This document shows positions 17,525 through 26,363 of a DNA stretch of 64,000 nt, in pieces. The stretch spans positions 168,358 through 232,357 of the forward strand of contig JAQCEY010000002.1 in assembly GCA_027620075.1 (NCBI GenBank), in the 5' to 3' direction. The stretch's first letter is position 1. Each line of letters begins with the position of its first letter. A program made the translations under genes and the position numbers. Under the pieces are notes generated by a model. It was not told where the DNA came from and searched no databases. It saw only the letters and a list, made by a program, of their open reading frames with translations. The DNA is from Pseudomonadota bacterium (GTDB lineage: Bacteria > Pseudomonadota > Alphaproteobacteria > Rickettsiales > UBA6187).

Positions 17525-18400
17525 TTATTCTTTAGGCCATCTGTTATGCACCCAGAACCACTGGCTTGGTTCCTGCCTTACCCAGCCTTCCAAAATAGAA
17601 TTTATCCTTATCATGGCAAGCCGGATATCTTTATGTTCATTGCCGGTATTATCGACTTTAAACGGCTCGTAGACTTTAACCTTGAACTTTGCACCGCCCA
17701 CCCTTCTAACGTGCAAAGGAATTAGCCGACATTCATATTTAAGTGCAAGGTTAGCTATTGCAGGAGCCGTCATTGCGTCCCGTCCGAAGAACGGCACGGG
17801 AATACCGTCATTTTGCTTCTGGTCAACTAACATACCTATATGCTTGCCCTCTTTTATGGCTTTTATTAGCATTCTTGCACCTTTAGTGCCTTTAGGCATG
17901 CAACCTTCCTGATAATTGCCTCTAACGTCTAAAATAAGCTTATCCAGATACGGATTATTGGATTTTCTATATACAAGATTTACTGACGGACAACCTTTTT
18001 CGAATATAGTTTTCGGTACTATTTCCCAATTTGCAAAATGTCCTGAGAAAAATATAGTGGTTTTACCTGACTCACCGGCTTTTTTAATATGCTCGGCTCC
18101 TTCGACCTCAACTATTTTTGCAAAATCATCTTCTTTAAATGCCGCCATGTGCGGAAACTCACCGGCCACACGTCCAAGATTATCCCACATTTTTAGTATG
18201 GTATCTTCAACCTGTTTATCGGTAAAATCGGGGAAGGCGTTTTTAATATTACGCCTTGCAACCCTGTTCACTTTTAACAGCTTACCAAGATTCCTGCCTA
18301 TAAAGCCCCCTATTGAGGACGCTGTACCGATAGGCAATATCTTAAAGAAGCCGTATAATAGCTTTACTATGCCGTATTCTAGCAGGTGTTTTATCTTCAA
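17525..18400 (-). CDS. Lipid A biosynthesis acyltransferase (LpxL/HtrB family)
   Basis: A 291-residue inner-membrane-associated acyltransferase that adds a secondary acyl chain to the Kdo-lipid A precursor. The catalytic H-x4-E motif is H121-F-A-N-W-E126. Typical family blocks follow: a K-G-x-K-G-A-R-M-L motif, M-L-V-D-Q-K-Q-N-D-G-I-P-V-P-F-F-G, and the C-terminal E-G-W-V-R-Q-E-P-S-Q-W-F-W-V-H-N-R-W. A hydrophobic N-terminal stretch is present. It lies 41 bp downstream of lpxK on the same strand, consistent with a lipid A operon. Whether it is LpxL or LpxM cannot be decided from sequence alone. Confidence 0.9.
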   Translation of the reverse strand: MKIKHLLEYGIVKLLYGFFKILPIGTASSIGGFIGRNLGKLLKVNRVARRNIKNAFPDFTDKQVEDTILKMWDNLGRVAGEFPHMAAFKEDDFAKIVEVEGAEHIKKAGESGKTTIFFSGHFANWEIVPKTIFEKGCPSVNLVYRKSNNPYLDKLILDVRGNYQEGCMPKGTKGARMLIKAIKEGKHIGMLVDQKQNDGIPVPFFGRDAMTAPAIANLALKYECRLIPLHVRRVGGAKFKVKVYEPFKVDNTGNEHKDIRLAMIRINSILEGWVRQEPSQWFWVHNRWPKE

Positions 18401-18441
18401 GGCACTTCTCTCCGATTTTACTATCAGGAATACTACAAAAA

Positions 18442-19398
18442 TTAAAAGATACTTTCCAGTATTTTCCTTATTTCCTGCTCTTTTTCAAACTCAATAGATA
18501 TAGGCAAGGTTTCAATGTCCTTTTTGTGAACGTTAGAAAGACGGACATAATCTTTTTCGGTAGTTATAAGTTTGGCGTTCCAGCTTTTTGCCAGATTCCT
18601 TAAATCGTCAATATCCTGTTGTTTATAGTTATAATGGTCGGGAAACTCTTTTTTCTCCCTGACATTATAGCCGTTTTCTACAAGTGTATTGAAAAATTTA
18701 TCAGGATTGCCAAGTCCGCAGAATGCAACATATTTATCGGTTTTTTTATCATGTTTTTTTGCTTTTATCTTGGCCTTGATGATTTTTTTATCTTCAAGCT
18801 TCGATAAAATATATTTTTTATCATCACCGATGAACACCACTGCATCAACCTTACTAAGCCCGCTTTTCAGGCTTTCTCTCAAAGGACCGGCCGGAATGAT
18901 ATAGCCGCTGCCGATACCGTAGCTACCGTCAATTACCAGTAGCGACATGGTTTTTTCAATGGTAGGGTTTTGCAATCCGTCATCCATTATTATTACGTCA
19001 AAATCCTTTTCGCACGCAAGTTTTCCCCCTGTAACACGGTTTTTTGAAACTATGGTTGTAGCAACACGACTGAGCAATATAGGCTCGTCGCCCGTATCCT
19101 TTGCTTTATGTATATCGGGATTCACTATCGTAGTAACCCTTAAAGTGCCTCCGTACCCGCGAGTTAAAAATACGGGTTTCTTCCCCATATCGGTTATTAT
19201 CTTGGCGATTGCTATGGCAGTAGGGGTTTTTCCGGCACCGCCAACCGTCACGTTACCTATGCAGATAACAGGCTTGGAAGGCTTATACGGTCTACTAGCC
19301 GCATTCCTAATGAAGCTTATCAACTGATATATAATACTAAACGGAAAGAGTAGAAAATTATAAAGTGATACTTCTTTCCAGAAAGACGGTTGTTTCAT
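18442..19398 (-). CDS. lpxK: Tetraacyldisaccharide 4'-kinase LpxK
   Basis: A 318-residue membrane-bound kinase adding the 4'-phosphate to the lipid A disaccharide. The N-terminal amphipathic/hydrophobic segment (about 12-30) precedes the P-loop G-N-V-T-V-G-G-A-G-K-T-P (48-59). Further family blocks are L-T-R-G-Y-G-G, D-E-P-I-L-L-S, D-V-I-I-M-D-D-G-L-Q-N-P, F-C-G-L-G-N-P-D-K-F and T-T-E-K-D-Y-V-R-L. Length is usual. The gene heads the two-gene cluster with the acyltransferase. Confidence 0.96.
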   Translation of the reverse strand: MKQPSFWKEVSLYNFLLFPFSIIYQLISFIRNAASRPYKPSKPVICIGNVTVGGAGKTPTAIAIAKIITDMGKKPVFLTRGYGGTLRVTTIVNPDIHKAKDTGDEPILLSRVATTIVSKNRVTGGKLACEKDFDVIIMDDGLQNPTIEKTMSLLVIDGSYGIGSGYIIPAGPLRESLKSGLSKVDAVVFIGDDKKYILSKLEDKKIIKAKIKAKKHDKKTDKYVAFCGLGNPDKFFNTLVENGYNVREKKEFPDHYNYKQQDIDDLRNLAKSWNAKLITTEKDYVRLSNVHKKDIETLPISIEFEKEQEIRKILESIF

Positions 19399-19495
19399 AT
19401 TTCTTTAGAAATTTACATTATTTTTACAAAGCATGTACATCTTGTAGTTAATAATTGCAAGTAATTAACATAAAAATTATTACGGATATTACCAA

Positions 19496-20284
19496 CTAGT
19501 AAATTTCGAAAATATACATGGCATGACATGCGGTTCTTTTGTTACTAAGTAAATATTCTCCGTTGGCAGCCGTCAGGCAGTTGCCATAATTGCTGCTCCA
19601 CGCCCTATAGGCAAGAAAGCTGCCTTCAAGCGGTATGCCGTCATCAATTTTTGTATCTATAGCATGATATAGTGCCGGCGTTCCTGTTCCTACATCATCG
19701 TTAAAATCATGACAATGCGGCATATTTTGAAGGTTTCCCGCATGTAGATTCAAAGCGACTCTGGCTCTGATGGTTTGTGAATTTTGAAATTCAACGGTAT
19801 AATTATCCCCTCCGAAAACACCACCGGGCAAGCCGCCTGATGCACCCATGCCTTTCTTAGGGTCTGTTATTAAAGAGGGATAGCCGACATTAATTTGTGG
19901 TATAGGCTCATACTTACGATCTGTCAAACCTGCCAGATATAGGTGGTAAAAGAAAATAAGATCTTCGCTATTGTTAACGCAATGTAAGTTATCTATCGAA
20001 TTAAACCCCGAAATATCCCCTATTGCCGAATTCCCGTTGCCGTTCGGTACGGCAGCTCCCCAGTACTTAGATGCGTCTTTAAAATCACCCGGTATTGCAT
20101 TGAACCTATATTTAAATGCTTCATAGGCAAGTTTATATTTTTCCAGCTCTGATATCTGTGTTCTTATTTTTGCCTGTTCAACGATAATATTTGAGCTTAT
20201 TATGCCGGCTGTTATAATAGCTACTATCACTATAACGATAGATAGCTCGACCAGAGAAAAACCATTTGATTTTTTTACTAACAT
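19496..20284 (-). CDS. Orphan prepilin-like protein with N-terminal methylation motif
   Basis: A 262-residue type IV pilin/pseudopilin-like protein. After a short basic leader comes G-F-S-L-V-E-L-S with cleavage expected after Gly and the conserved Glu at +5, then a hydrophobic helix to about residue 31. The mature region has an A-I-P-G-D-F-x-D-A-x-x-Y-W-G motif seen in a group of alphaproteobacterial prepilin-domain proteins, and several Gly/Asn-rich loops with paired Cys. No pilus assembly genes lie nearby. The start codon is inside a strong hairpin (20281-20303). Confidence 0.85.
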   Translation of the reverse strand: MLVKKSNGFSLVELSIVIVIVAIITAGIISSNIIVEQAKIRTQISELEKYKLAYEAFKYRFNAIPGDFKDASKYWGAAVPNGNGNSAIGDISGFNSIDNLHCVNNSEDLIFFYHLYLAGLTDRKYEPIPQINVGYPSLITDPKKGMGASGGLPGGVFGGDNYTVEFQNSQTIRARVALNLHAGNLQNMPHCHDFNDDVGTGTPALYHAIDTKIDDGIPLEGSFLAYRAWSSNYGNCLTAANGEYLLSNKRTACHAMYIFEIY

Positions 20285-20303
20285 ACAATGCCTTATTGTA
20301 TGT
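20281..20303 (-). promoter_or_regulatory. RBS/start-codon hairpin of the prepilin mRNA
   Basis: In the transcript, ACATACAAT and ATTGTATGT pair perfectly (9 bp). The 5-nt loop AAGGC exposes the ribosome-binding AAGG, while the ATG lies in the 3' arm. Opening the stem would be needed for initiation. This looks like a translational control element (thermosensor, ligand or antisense-controlled), but the trigger is unknown. Confidence 0.55.
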
Positions 20304-20402
20304 TATACCCTAAAACGACACATTTTGCAAAGATATTGTTGTTATTCACGCCGTAAAAATTATAATGACAAAAAAGCAAAATATTATTATAAGAAGTTTG
20401 TT

Positions 20403-20948
20403 ATGAAAAAATTATACACAATAAAAACAATTATCATTTTGAGTGTTTTAGCTATTTTAGGGGGCTGCTCAAAGGATCTTGATGTTCAGGCACAATATCC
20501 TAAGTCACAGGAAGATGAAAGACGTGTCCGTGCCGGCAAGCTGACCGGTGAAGGCGGCTTAAAGCTGTTTGGCGGGTCGTCTGATAATGAAGGCGGCAGT
20601 GGTTCGGGTTCTAATGTCGGCATAGGTATCAATAGTTATCTGTGGCGTGCTACGTTGGATACTCTGTCTTTTATGCCACTTGCTATAGCTGACCCTTTTG
20701 GCGGTGTGGTTACTACCGAATGGTATGAGGACGCTGACGCTAAAGGTGAAAGGTTTAAAGTTAATGTGCTTATCCTAGACCAAACGCTTCACGCAAATGC
20801 ACTTAAAGTGTCGGTTTTCAAGCAGAACAGGATTAACGGGGAATGGCGTGATGCTAAACCTAATCAAAAACTGATAATAGACCTTGAGAACAAAATACTT
20901 ACAAGTGCAAGGAATTATAAGGTTGAGAAAGAATCTCAGGGTTCTTAA
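20403..20948 (+). CDS. DUF3576-family lipoprotein
   Basis: A 181-residue lipoprotein: a basic start, hydrophobic helix and lipobox L-G-G-C (acylated C22). A Gly/Ser-rich spacer (about 55-75) precedes the conserved DUF3576 block: N-S-Y-L-W-R-A-T-L-D-T-L-S-F-M-P-L, then D-P-F-G-G-V-V-T-T-E-W-Y. The family is common in alphaproteobacteria and usually sits just upstream of leuS, as here; its function is not known to me, but the LPS genes nearby fit an outer-membrane role. An in-frame earlier start lacks the signal; this ATG gives a proper lipoprotein signal. Confidence 0.88.
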   Translation: MKKLYTIKTIIILSVLAILGGCSKDLDVQAQYPKSQEDERRVRAGKLTGEGGLKLFGGSSDNEGGSGSGSNVGIGINSYLWRATLDTLSFMPLAIADPFGGVVTTEWYEDADAKGERFKVNVLILDQTLHANALKVSVFKQNRINGEWRDAKPNQKLIIDLENKILTSARNYKVEKESQGS

Positions 20949-21077
20949 ATGAAAACTATACGCATTCCACGCAAATAAAAACATTGTTACACCAAACACC
21001 GTTTCAGGTGTCTTATTTAAACAAACTAAGGTGCTGAAATAAGTTCGGTATGGCAACTAAAAGAAAGGTCAAAAACT

Positions 21078-23645
21078 ATGGCTGATTCCATAGAAAATTA
21101 TAATGTACGCATAACCGAGAGTAAGTGGCAGCAAAAATGGGACGAGGCAAATTCCTTTTGTGTATCTGATGATAAGGATAAGCCTAAATATTATGTTCTT
21201 GAGATGTTCCCATATCCTTCGGGTCGTATCCATATGGGGCATTTGCGAAATTACACTATAGGCGATGTGATTGCCCGTTATAAAAAGGCACAGGGCTTTA
21301 ATGTTCTTCACCCTATGGGTTGGGACGCATTCGGTCTGCCTGCTGAAAATGCTGCTATTGAAAATAATGTTCACCCCGCAAAATGGACTATATCAAACAT
21401 TGATTATATGCGTGGTCAGTTAAAGAAAATCGGATTTTCATATGACCGGTCAAGAGAGTTTGCCACCTGCACGCCTGATTACTACAAGCACGAACAAAAA
21501 ATGTTCCTTGATTTTGTTAAAAATGATTTAGCTTATCAAAAAGAGGCGATGGTCAACTGGGATCCTATAGATAACACGGTTCTTGCTAACGAGCAGGTAG
21601 TAGACGGTCGTGGCTGGCGTTCGGGAGCAATTGTCGAGCGTAAAAAGCTGCGTCAGTGGTTCTTGCGTATTTCCGATTCTGCCGAGGAGTTGTTACAATC
21701 CATCAAAACATTGGACGGCTGGCCTGAAAAGGTGCGTATTATGCAAGAACGCTGGATTGGCAAGTCCGAAGGATTGCGGATTTTCTTTGATATTGAGGGC
21801 GAAAGCGAGAAACTGGAAGTTTACACCACTCGTCCAGATACGATATTCGGTGCGGCATTTTGTGCTATTGCGGCTAACCACCCTATTGCTATCGAGATAG
21901 CTAAAAATAATCCTGATGCCCTGAAATTTGCAGAAGAATGCAACAAGCTGGGCATGGCTGAGGAAATAATAGAAAAAACTGAAAAACTTGGTTTTGATAC
22001 GGGTTTGAAGATAGTTCACCCGTTTGATGAGTCTATAAAGCTGCCTTTATATATTGCCAACTTCGTATTAATGGAATATGGCACGGGTGCAATATTCGGT
22101 TGTCCTGCCCATGACAGGCGTGACCTTGAATTTGCCCGCAAATATGATTTGCCTGTAACTGCGGTAATATCACCGGACGGTAATAGTGATTTTTCCGTTG
22201 CAAATGAAGCCTATACGGGCGACGGTACGCTTATAAACTCCTCTTTTTTGAACGGCATGAGCGTTGCCGATGCAAAATCCCGTATAATTGATGAAATAGA
22301 GAAAAAAGAACAGGGTCGGCGGACTACAAACTATCGCCTACGTGACTGGGGAGTTTCCCGTCAGCGTTATTGGGGCTGCCCGATACCTATGATTTACTGC
22401 GGTGATTGCGGTACTGTGCCTGTCCCTGAAGAGCAATTGCCTGTTGAGCTACCTGAAGATGTGACCTTTGACAAGCCGGGTAATCCGCTTGACCGTCACC
22501 CCACTTGGAAACATGTTAAATGCCCTGCGTGTGGCTCAGACGCTTTGCGTGAAACCGACACTTTCGACACATTCTTTGAATCATCATGGTATTTTGCCCG
22601 CTATTGCTCACCTGAATATGATGGCGGACTAGATAAGGATTTATGCGATTACTGGCTACCTGTTGATCAGTATATAGGCGGTATTGAACATGCGGTGCTG
22701 CATCTTTTATATGCAAGATATTTCACATTAGCCCTGAACAAATGCGGATATTTAGGCGTAAAAGAGCCGTTTAAAGGCTTATTGACGCAAGGCATGGTCT
22801 GCCATGAGACTTATCAGGATAAGAACGGCAAGTGGTTATTGCCTGATGATGTAGTAAAAGAAAAGGGTGACGCAAAACATATTAAAACCGGCGAGCCCGT
22901 CACTGTAGGGCGTTCGCAAAAAATGAGCAAATCCAAGAAGAACGTCGTTGACCCTACCGTTATAGTTGACGCTTATGGAGCGGACACCGCAAGGTTGTTT
23001 ATGCTCTCTGACAGCCCTCCTGAGCGTGACCTTGAATGGTCTGATTCAGGCGTGGAAGGTGCGTATAAATACATTAACCGCCTGTGGAAAATGGCATCTA
23101 GCCTTAATAATGAACTAAGCGGCAAGGAAACTAATAGCGATTTTGAACCTGACGGAAAATTGTTAGATGTTAAAAAGCAGATTCACAAGACCATTGAAGG
23201 TGTTACCGATGATCTGGATAATTTCCGCCTTAATAAAGCGGTTGCAAGAATCCGTGAATTAACTAATACTTTAAGCGATATTAAGTCTGATGATGAAAGG
23301 TCGCTTGCCATTATTAAAGAGGGTATGGAAACGGCTATATTGCTGTTTGCTCCGATGATTCCGCATTTGTCCGAAGAGCTGTGGAGCTTGCTGGGTAACG
23401 GTAAAATGGCGATAGACACCCCTTGGCCTGTGGCAGACAAGAAATATCTTGTTGATGATACGGTTACTATTGCCGTACAATTGAACGGCAAGCTGAAAGC
23501 TACCATTGAACTTGCTAAGGACGCTCCGAAAGAAAGTGCTGAGAAAAGTGCGTTGGATAACCCTAAGATAAGGGAAGCTTTGGCAGGTAAAGAGATTCGT
23601 AAAATAATTGTAGTACCAAACAGGATTGTAAATGTCGTTGCTTAA
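21078..23645 (+). CDS. leuS: Leucyl-tRNA synthetase
   Basis: An 855-residue class I synthetase. The HIGH motif is H-M-G-H at 52-55, after P-Y-P-S-G-R. The K-M-S-K-S loop lies near 616-620. The editing domain (about 220-420) contains T-T-R-P-D-T, and a zinc-binding insertion shows paired C-G-D-C and C-P-A-C. A C-terminal anticodon-binding helix bundle ends in the usual V-N-V-V-A. AAAGG precedes the ATG. The stop overlaps the start of lptE, as in many alphaproteobacteria. Confidence 0.98.
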   Translation: MADSIENYNVRITESKWQQKWDEANSFCVSDDKDKPKYYVLEMFPYPSGRIHMGHLRNYTIGDVIARYKKAQGFNVLHPMGWDAFGLPAENAAIENNVHPAKWTISNIDYMRGQLKKIGFSYDRSREFATCTPDYYKHEQKMFLDFVKNDLAYQKEAMVNWDPIDNTVLANEQVVDGRGWRSGAIVERKKLRQWFLRISDSAEELLQSIKTLDGWPEKVRIMQERWIGKSEGLRIFFDIEGESEKLEVYTTRPDTIFGAAFCAIAANHPIAIEIAKNNPDALKFAEECNKLGMAEEIIEKTEKLGFDTGLKIVHPFDESIKLPLYIANFVLMEYGTGAIFGCPAHDRRDLEFARKYDLPVTAVISPDGNSDFSVANEAYTGDGTLINSSFLNGMSVADAKSRIIDEIEKKEQGRRTTNYRLRDWGVSRQRYWGCPIPMIYCGDCGTVPVPEEQLPVELPEDVTFDKPGNPLDRHPTWKHVKCPACGSDALRETDTFDTFFESSWYFARYCSPEYDGGLDKDLCDYWLPVDQYIGGIEHAVLHLLYARYFTLALNKCGYLGVKEPFKGLLTQGMVCHETYQDKNGKWLLPDDVVKEKGDAKHIKTGEPVTVGRSQKMSKSKKNVVDPTVIVDAYGADTARLFMLSDSPPERDLEWSDSGVEGAYKYINRLWKMASSLNNELSGKETNSDFEPDGKLLDVKKQIHKTIEGVTDDLDNFRLNKAVARIRELTNTLSDIKSDDERSLAIIKEGMETAILLFAPMIPHLSEELWSLLGNGKMAIDTPWPVADKKYLVDDTVTIAVQLNGKLKATIELAKDAPKESAEKSALDNPKIREALAGKEIRKIIVVPNRIVNVVA

Positions 23646-24192
23646 AAACTTTAAAAAAATAAATTCATATATTAATTCCCTCTCTCTATCGGAGATTGTT
23701 AGGGTGAGGTCAGTTGCAATGACTTTATCGGCATTTATAACCGCCTCATGCGGTTTTACACCCATATATAAGACGGTGGACGAAAACGGTAATGCGGCAA
23801 TGAATCTTGCAGCAGTAAAAGTTGAATCATCGCATGACCTGATGGGACAGTTTTATTCTAACAGGCTGACCGACTTACTTAACCCTGCCGCTGTTCAGGT
23901 AGAGCCGCAATACCGTATGACAACCACCCTGAGCAAGAGCAAAACACCTCTTGCTATTCAGCAGGACAGGACGATTACCCGTTATAAGATTGTTGTTTCA
24001 GTCAATTACCGGTTGGTGGATATAAATAGCGGCAAGGTAATAGACGAAGGCAATTTAAGACGTGAAGGCGGTTATGACAAGGTAGATTCCGATTATGCGA
24101 CTTATATCTCCGATGAGGACACCACAAGGCGTATTATAAAGGAACTGGCTGAAGATACACGTATAAGGATAATGGCAATTCTGGTGGAATAG
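23632..24192 (+). CDS. lptE: LPS assembly lipoprotein LptE
   Basis: A 186-residue outer-membrane lipoprotein, partner of LptD in LPS insertion. The lipobox is I-T-A-S-C at 36-40, after a basic stretch V-R-V-R; G-F-T-P-I-Y-K follows directly, a common start of mature LptE. Amphipathic strands include [11 protein letters not shown] and a [11 protein letters not shown]-terminal helix. The gene overlaps the leuS stop by 14 nt and is followed by holA, the usual leuS-lptE-holA order. A shorter start at M30 would lose the basic n-region. Confidence 0.88.
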   Translation: MSLLKNFKKINSYINSLSLSEIVRVRSVAMTLSAFITASCGFTPIYKTVDENGNAAMNLAAVKVESSHDLMGQFYSNRLTDLLNPAAVQVEPQYRMTTTLSKSKTPLAIQQDRTITRYKIVVSVNYRLVDINSGKVIDEGNLRREGGYDKVDSDYATYISDEDTTRRIIKELAEDTRIRIMAILVE

Positions 24193-24230
24193 TCCCATTG
24201 TACATTTGTACTTAAATAAGTATATAAAAA

Positions 24231-25247
24231 ATGAAAATACAGCCTGCAAAGATTCAATCATTCATCAAAAATCCCGACAAGGGAATTGATTATATTCTGG
24301 TTTACGGTCCTGATGCCGGTCTTGTAAGCGAATATACAAAAACAATCGCAAAAACCGTATTAGATGACCTAAATGATCCGTTCCGTGTTGCCGATCTTTC
24401 ATTTGACAGGCTGAAAGATGAGCCTTCTATTTTGGCAGATGAGATTTCAGCTATAAGTATGATAGGCGGCAGAAGGCTGGTTAAAGTGACCACCACATCA
24501 ACTTCCCTGCCTAAGGAGCATGCCGATATTTTACAATCGGTAAAAAGTGAGGCTCTGGTTATTTTTTCCGCCGGCGATTTGCCTGTTACATCTACTTTAA
24601 GGAAGTTCTTTGAAAAAGAACAAAATGCAGCGGCTATTGCCTGTTATAAAGATGACAGCCGTTCTATAGCTGCGGTAATAAATGAAAAATTTGCTAAGTA
24701 TAAGATAAAATGCGAGCCTGATGTCGTGCCGTATTTGTGTGGCAGTTTTGCCGGTGACCGCATGATAATCTTAAGTGAAGTTGAAAAACTTATAACCTAT
24801 ATGGGTGAAGAACAACATATAAAGCTCGAAGATGTGCAAAACTCCGTAAAAGACAGCAGCGAGTTTTCTTTAGACGAGCTTTGCAATGCCTTTGCTTCTC
24901 GCAATCCTCGTCAGACGGATTTACATATGACCAAAGCTTTATCCGAGGATATTGCGGTAATTATGATAATACGCAGCCTGCTACGTTATTTTATGCGCCT
25001 ACAGGAAGCAAGGAACAAAATTGATTCGGGTATGAATGACCAACAGGCAGTTTCATCTTTGCGTCCGCCGGTGTTTTTTAAGCAGGTTCCGATATTCAAA
25101 CAGCATCTAAATAGCTGGCGTAGTAATGACATATCACGAGTGATTAAGCAGCTAATCGAGCTTGAAATAGACTGCAAAACTACAGGCAACCCTGCCGAAC
25201 TTCTTTGTCAGAGATTATTATTGGTATTACCGCTTGCCGTTAGGTGA
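24231..25247 (+). CDS. holA: DNA polymerase III subunit delta
   Basis: A 338-residue clamp-loader subunit that opens the beta sliding clamp. The N-terminal AAA+-like domain begins Y-I-L-V-Y-G-P-D-A-G-L-V with a degenerate P-loop, as is normal for delta. The middle has A-I-S-M-I-G-G-R-R-L-V-K-V, and the C-terminal collar domain ends L-L-C-Q-R-L-L-L-V-L. Length matches alphaproteobacterial HolA. It completes the leuS-lptE-holA group. Confidence 0.93.
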   Translation: MKIQPAKIQSFIKNPDKGIDYILVYGPDAGLVSEYTKTIAKTVLDDLNDPFRVADLSFDRLKDEPSILADEISAISMIGGRRLVKVTTTSTSLPKEHADILQSVKSEALVIFSAGDLPVTSTLRKFFEKEQNAAAIACYKDDSRSIAAVINEKFAKYKIKCEPDVVPYLCGSFAGDRMIILSEVEKLITYMGEEQHIKLEDVQNSVKDSSEFSLDELCNAFASRNPRQTDLHMTKALSEDIAVIMIIRSLLRYFMRLQEARNKIDSGMNDQQAVSSLRPPVFFKQVPIFKQHLNSWRSNDISRVIKQLIELEIDCKTTGNPAELLCQRLLLVLPLAVR

Positions 25248-25316
25248 GGATAAGAAATGCCCGAAATGGGAATAAATATATAACACCATTGCCATATATT
25301 AATTACTAAGATATAA

Positions 25317-25331
25317 TTAACACTGCCTTAA
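25317..25331 (+). promoter_or_regulatory. CtrA box upstream of the duplicated-domain gene
   Basis: TTAA-CACTGCC-TTAA is an exact TTAA-N7-TTAA, ending 53 bp before the start codon at 25385. In an AT-rich genome one such site can occur by chance, so regulation by CtrA is suggested rather than shown. Confidence 0.4.
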
Positions 25332-25384
25332 TAAGTTAATAAATACTCGGTATTTTAATTGTGGAGTAAAAAGGAGTTCTAAGC

Positions 25385-26329
25385 ATGCCAACTGAAAAAA
25401 ATAGCAAAATTGTAAACGGCAACCCGGTTGAAATAACATCTTCAAATGATAAACTTACAGATGCTCAACTTCAAAAAAATTATGAAGCGTCAAGAAATCA
25501 ATTTAAAGAAAAATATGGGGTAGACTTTAATAATGTAAAAACCCGTGCAAAACGAGAAAAAGATGTAAAAAGCACAAAAGAACTTGTCGGTGAAGGAAAG
25601 AAACATTCGAAAGACGAATTTCAGCAAGATTTTAACTCATTAAAAGAAGCATTTGTAGCAAAAGGTTCATCATTTAAATTTTCCGACTTAGAAGCATATT
25701 CGAACGAACTTACAAAGCAAAAGTTTTTAGAGCCTGAGAAAGAAATAGTAAAAGAGAAGACACCGACACAAAAATTTTTGCAGAAAGCAAGAGCAACAGG
25801 AGGGGAACTAGCTCAAAAACTCCAACAAAGAGGAAAAACAGAGGCAACTCACGTAACTCAAGGTACTAGTTATGATAACTTATATACTAAGGAACAATTT
25901 GAGGAATATCAAGCTAGTAATCAAGTTTTAATTGATAAATACGGTATAGATATTGCTAGCAACACAAAAATGACCGATAAACAAGTTAAAGAGCAACTTA
26001 TACCAAAATTAAAAAATGCACTTGAGCCTGAAGGAAGTTCACCGGAACAAATTCAAAAAAATAAAGTGCAATTTAAAAAAGATCTCGACAAACACAAAGC
26101 GGCGTTTACCGAACGATTTAGTGAACCGGATCAACTAAGTACAATTTCAAGACTTGAAAATAGTGAATATCTCCAAGAAATCAGGGAACAAAAACCTGAT
26201 ACTCCGTCAAAAGCGGCAAGCACAAGTCCAAAAGCAGCCAAACAGCTTGAAGGCATTGAAAGAAATACCGGCAACGGTTCCGACAACAAATCGTTTGCAA
26301 GTAGAACTCAAAGCCGGAACCAAAGGTAA
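25385..26329 (+). CDS. Hydrophilic protein with a duplicated ~90-residue domain, unknown function
   Basis: A 314-residue, highly charged protein without signal peptide or membrane segment. Two related segments are visible. Residues 26-115 contain Y-E-A-S-R-N-Q, K-Y-G-V-D, K-D-E-F-Q-Q-D-F-N-S-L-K-E-A-F and L-E-A-Y-S-N-E. Residues 168-265 contain Y-Q-A-S-N-Q, K-Y-G-I-D, K-V-Q-F-K-K-D-L-D-K-H-K-A-A-F and L-E-N-S-E-Y. The spacing of Y-x-A-S, K-Y-G-[VI]-D, F-x-x-D and K-x-A-F is kept. A Lys/Gln-rich linker joins them, and the C-terminus is disordered and basic. No family is recognised. The absence of a Sec signal, the helical repeats and a basic tail would suit a type IV-secreted effector, but this is inference. 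Confidence 0.75.
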   Translation: MPTEKNSKIVNGNPVEITSSNDKLTDAQLQKNYEASRNQFKEKYGVDFNNVKTRAKREKDVKSTKELVGEGKKHSKDEFQQDFNSLKEAFVAKGSSFKFSDLEAYSNELTKQKFLEPEKEIVKEKTPTQKFLQKARATGGELAQKLQQRGKTEATHVTQGTSYDNLYTKEQFEEYQASNQVLIDKYGIDIASNTKMTDKQVKEQLIPKLKNALEPEGSSPEQIQKNKVQFKKDLDKHKAAFTERFSEPDQLSTISRLENSEYLQEIREQKPDTPSKAASTSPKAAKQLEGIERNTGNGSDNKSFASRTQSRNQR

Positions 26330-26363
26330 TAACTTCAACCTTACTTTGTCGGTAAAAGTTATA

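Noticed and set aside
20202-20402. N-terminal extension of the DUF3576 lipoprotein
   Set aside because: The extension overlaps the divergent prepilin gene and would bury the lipoprotein signal peptide.
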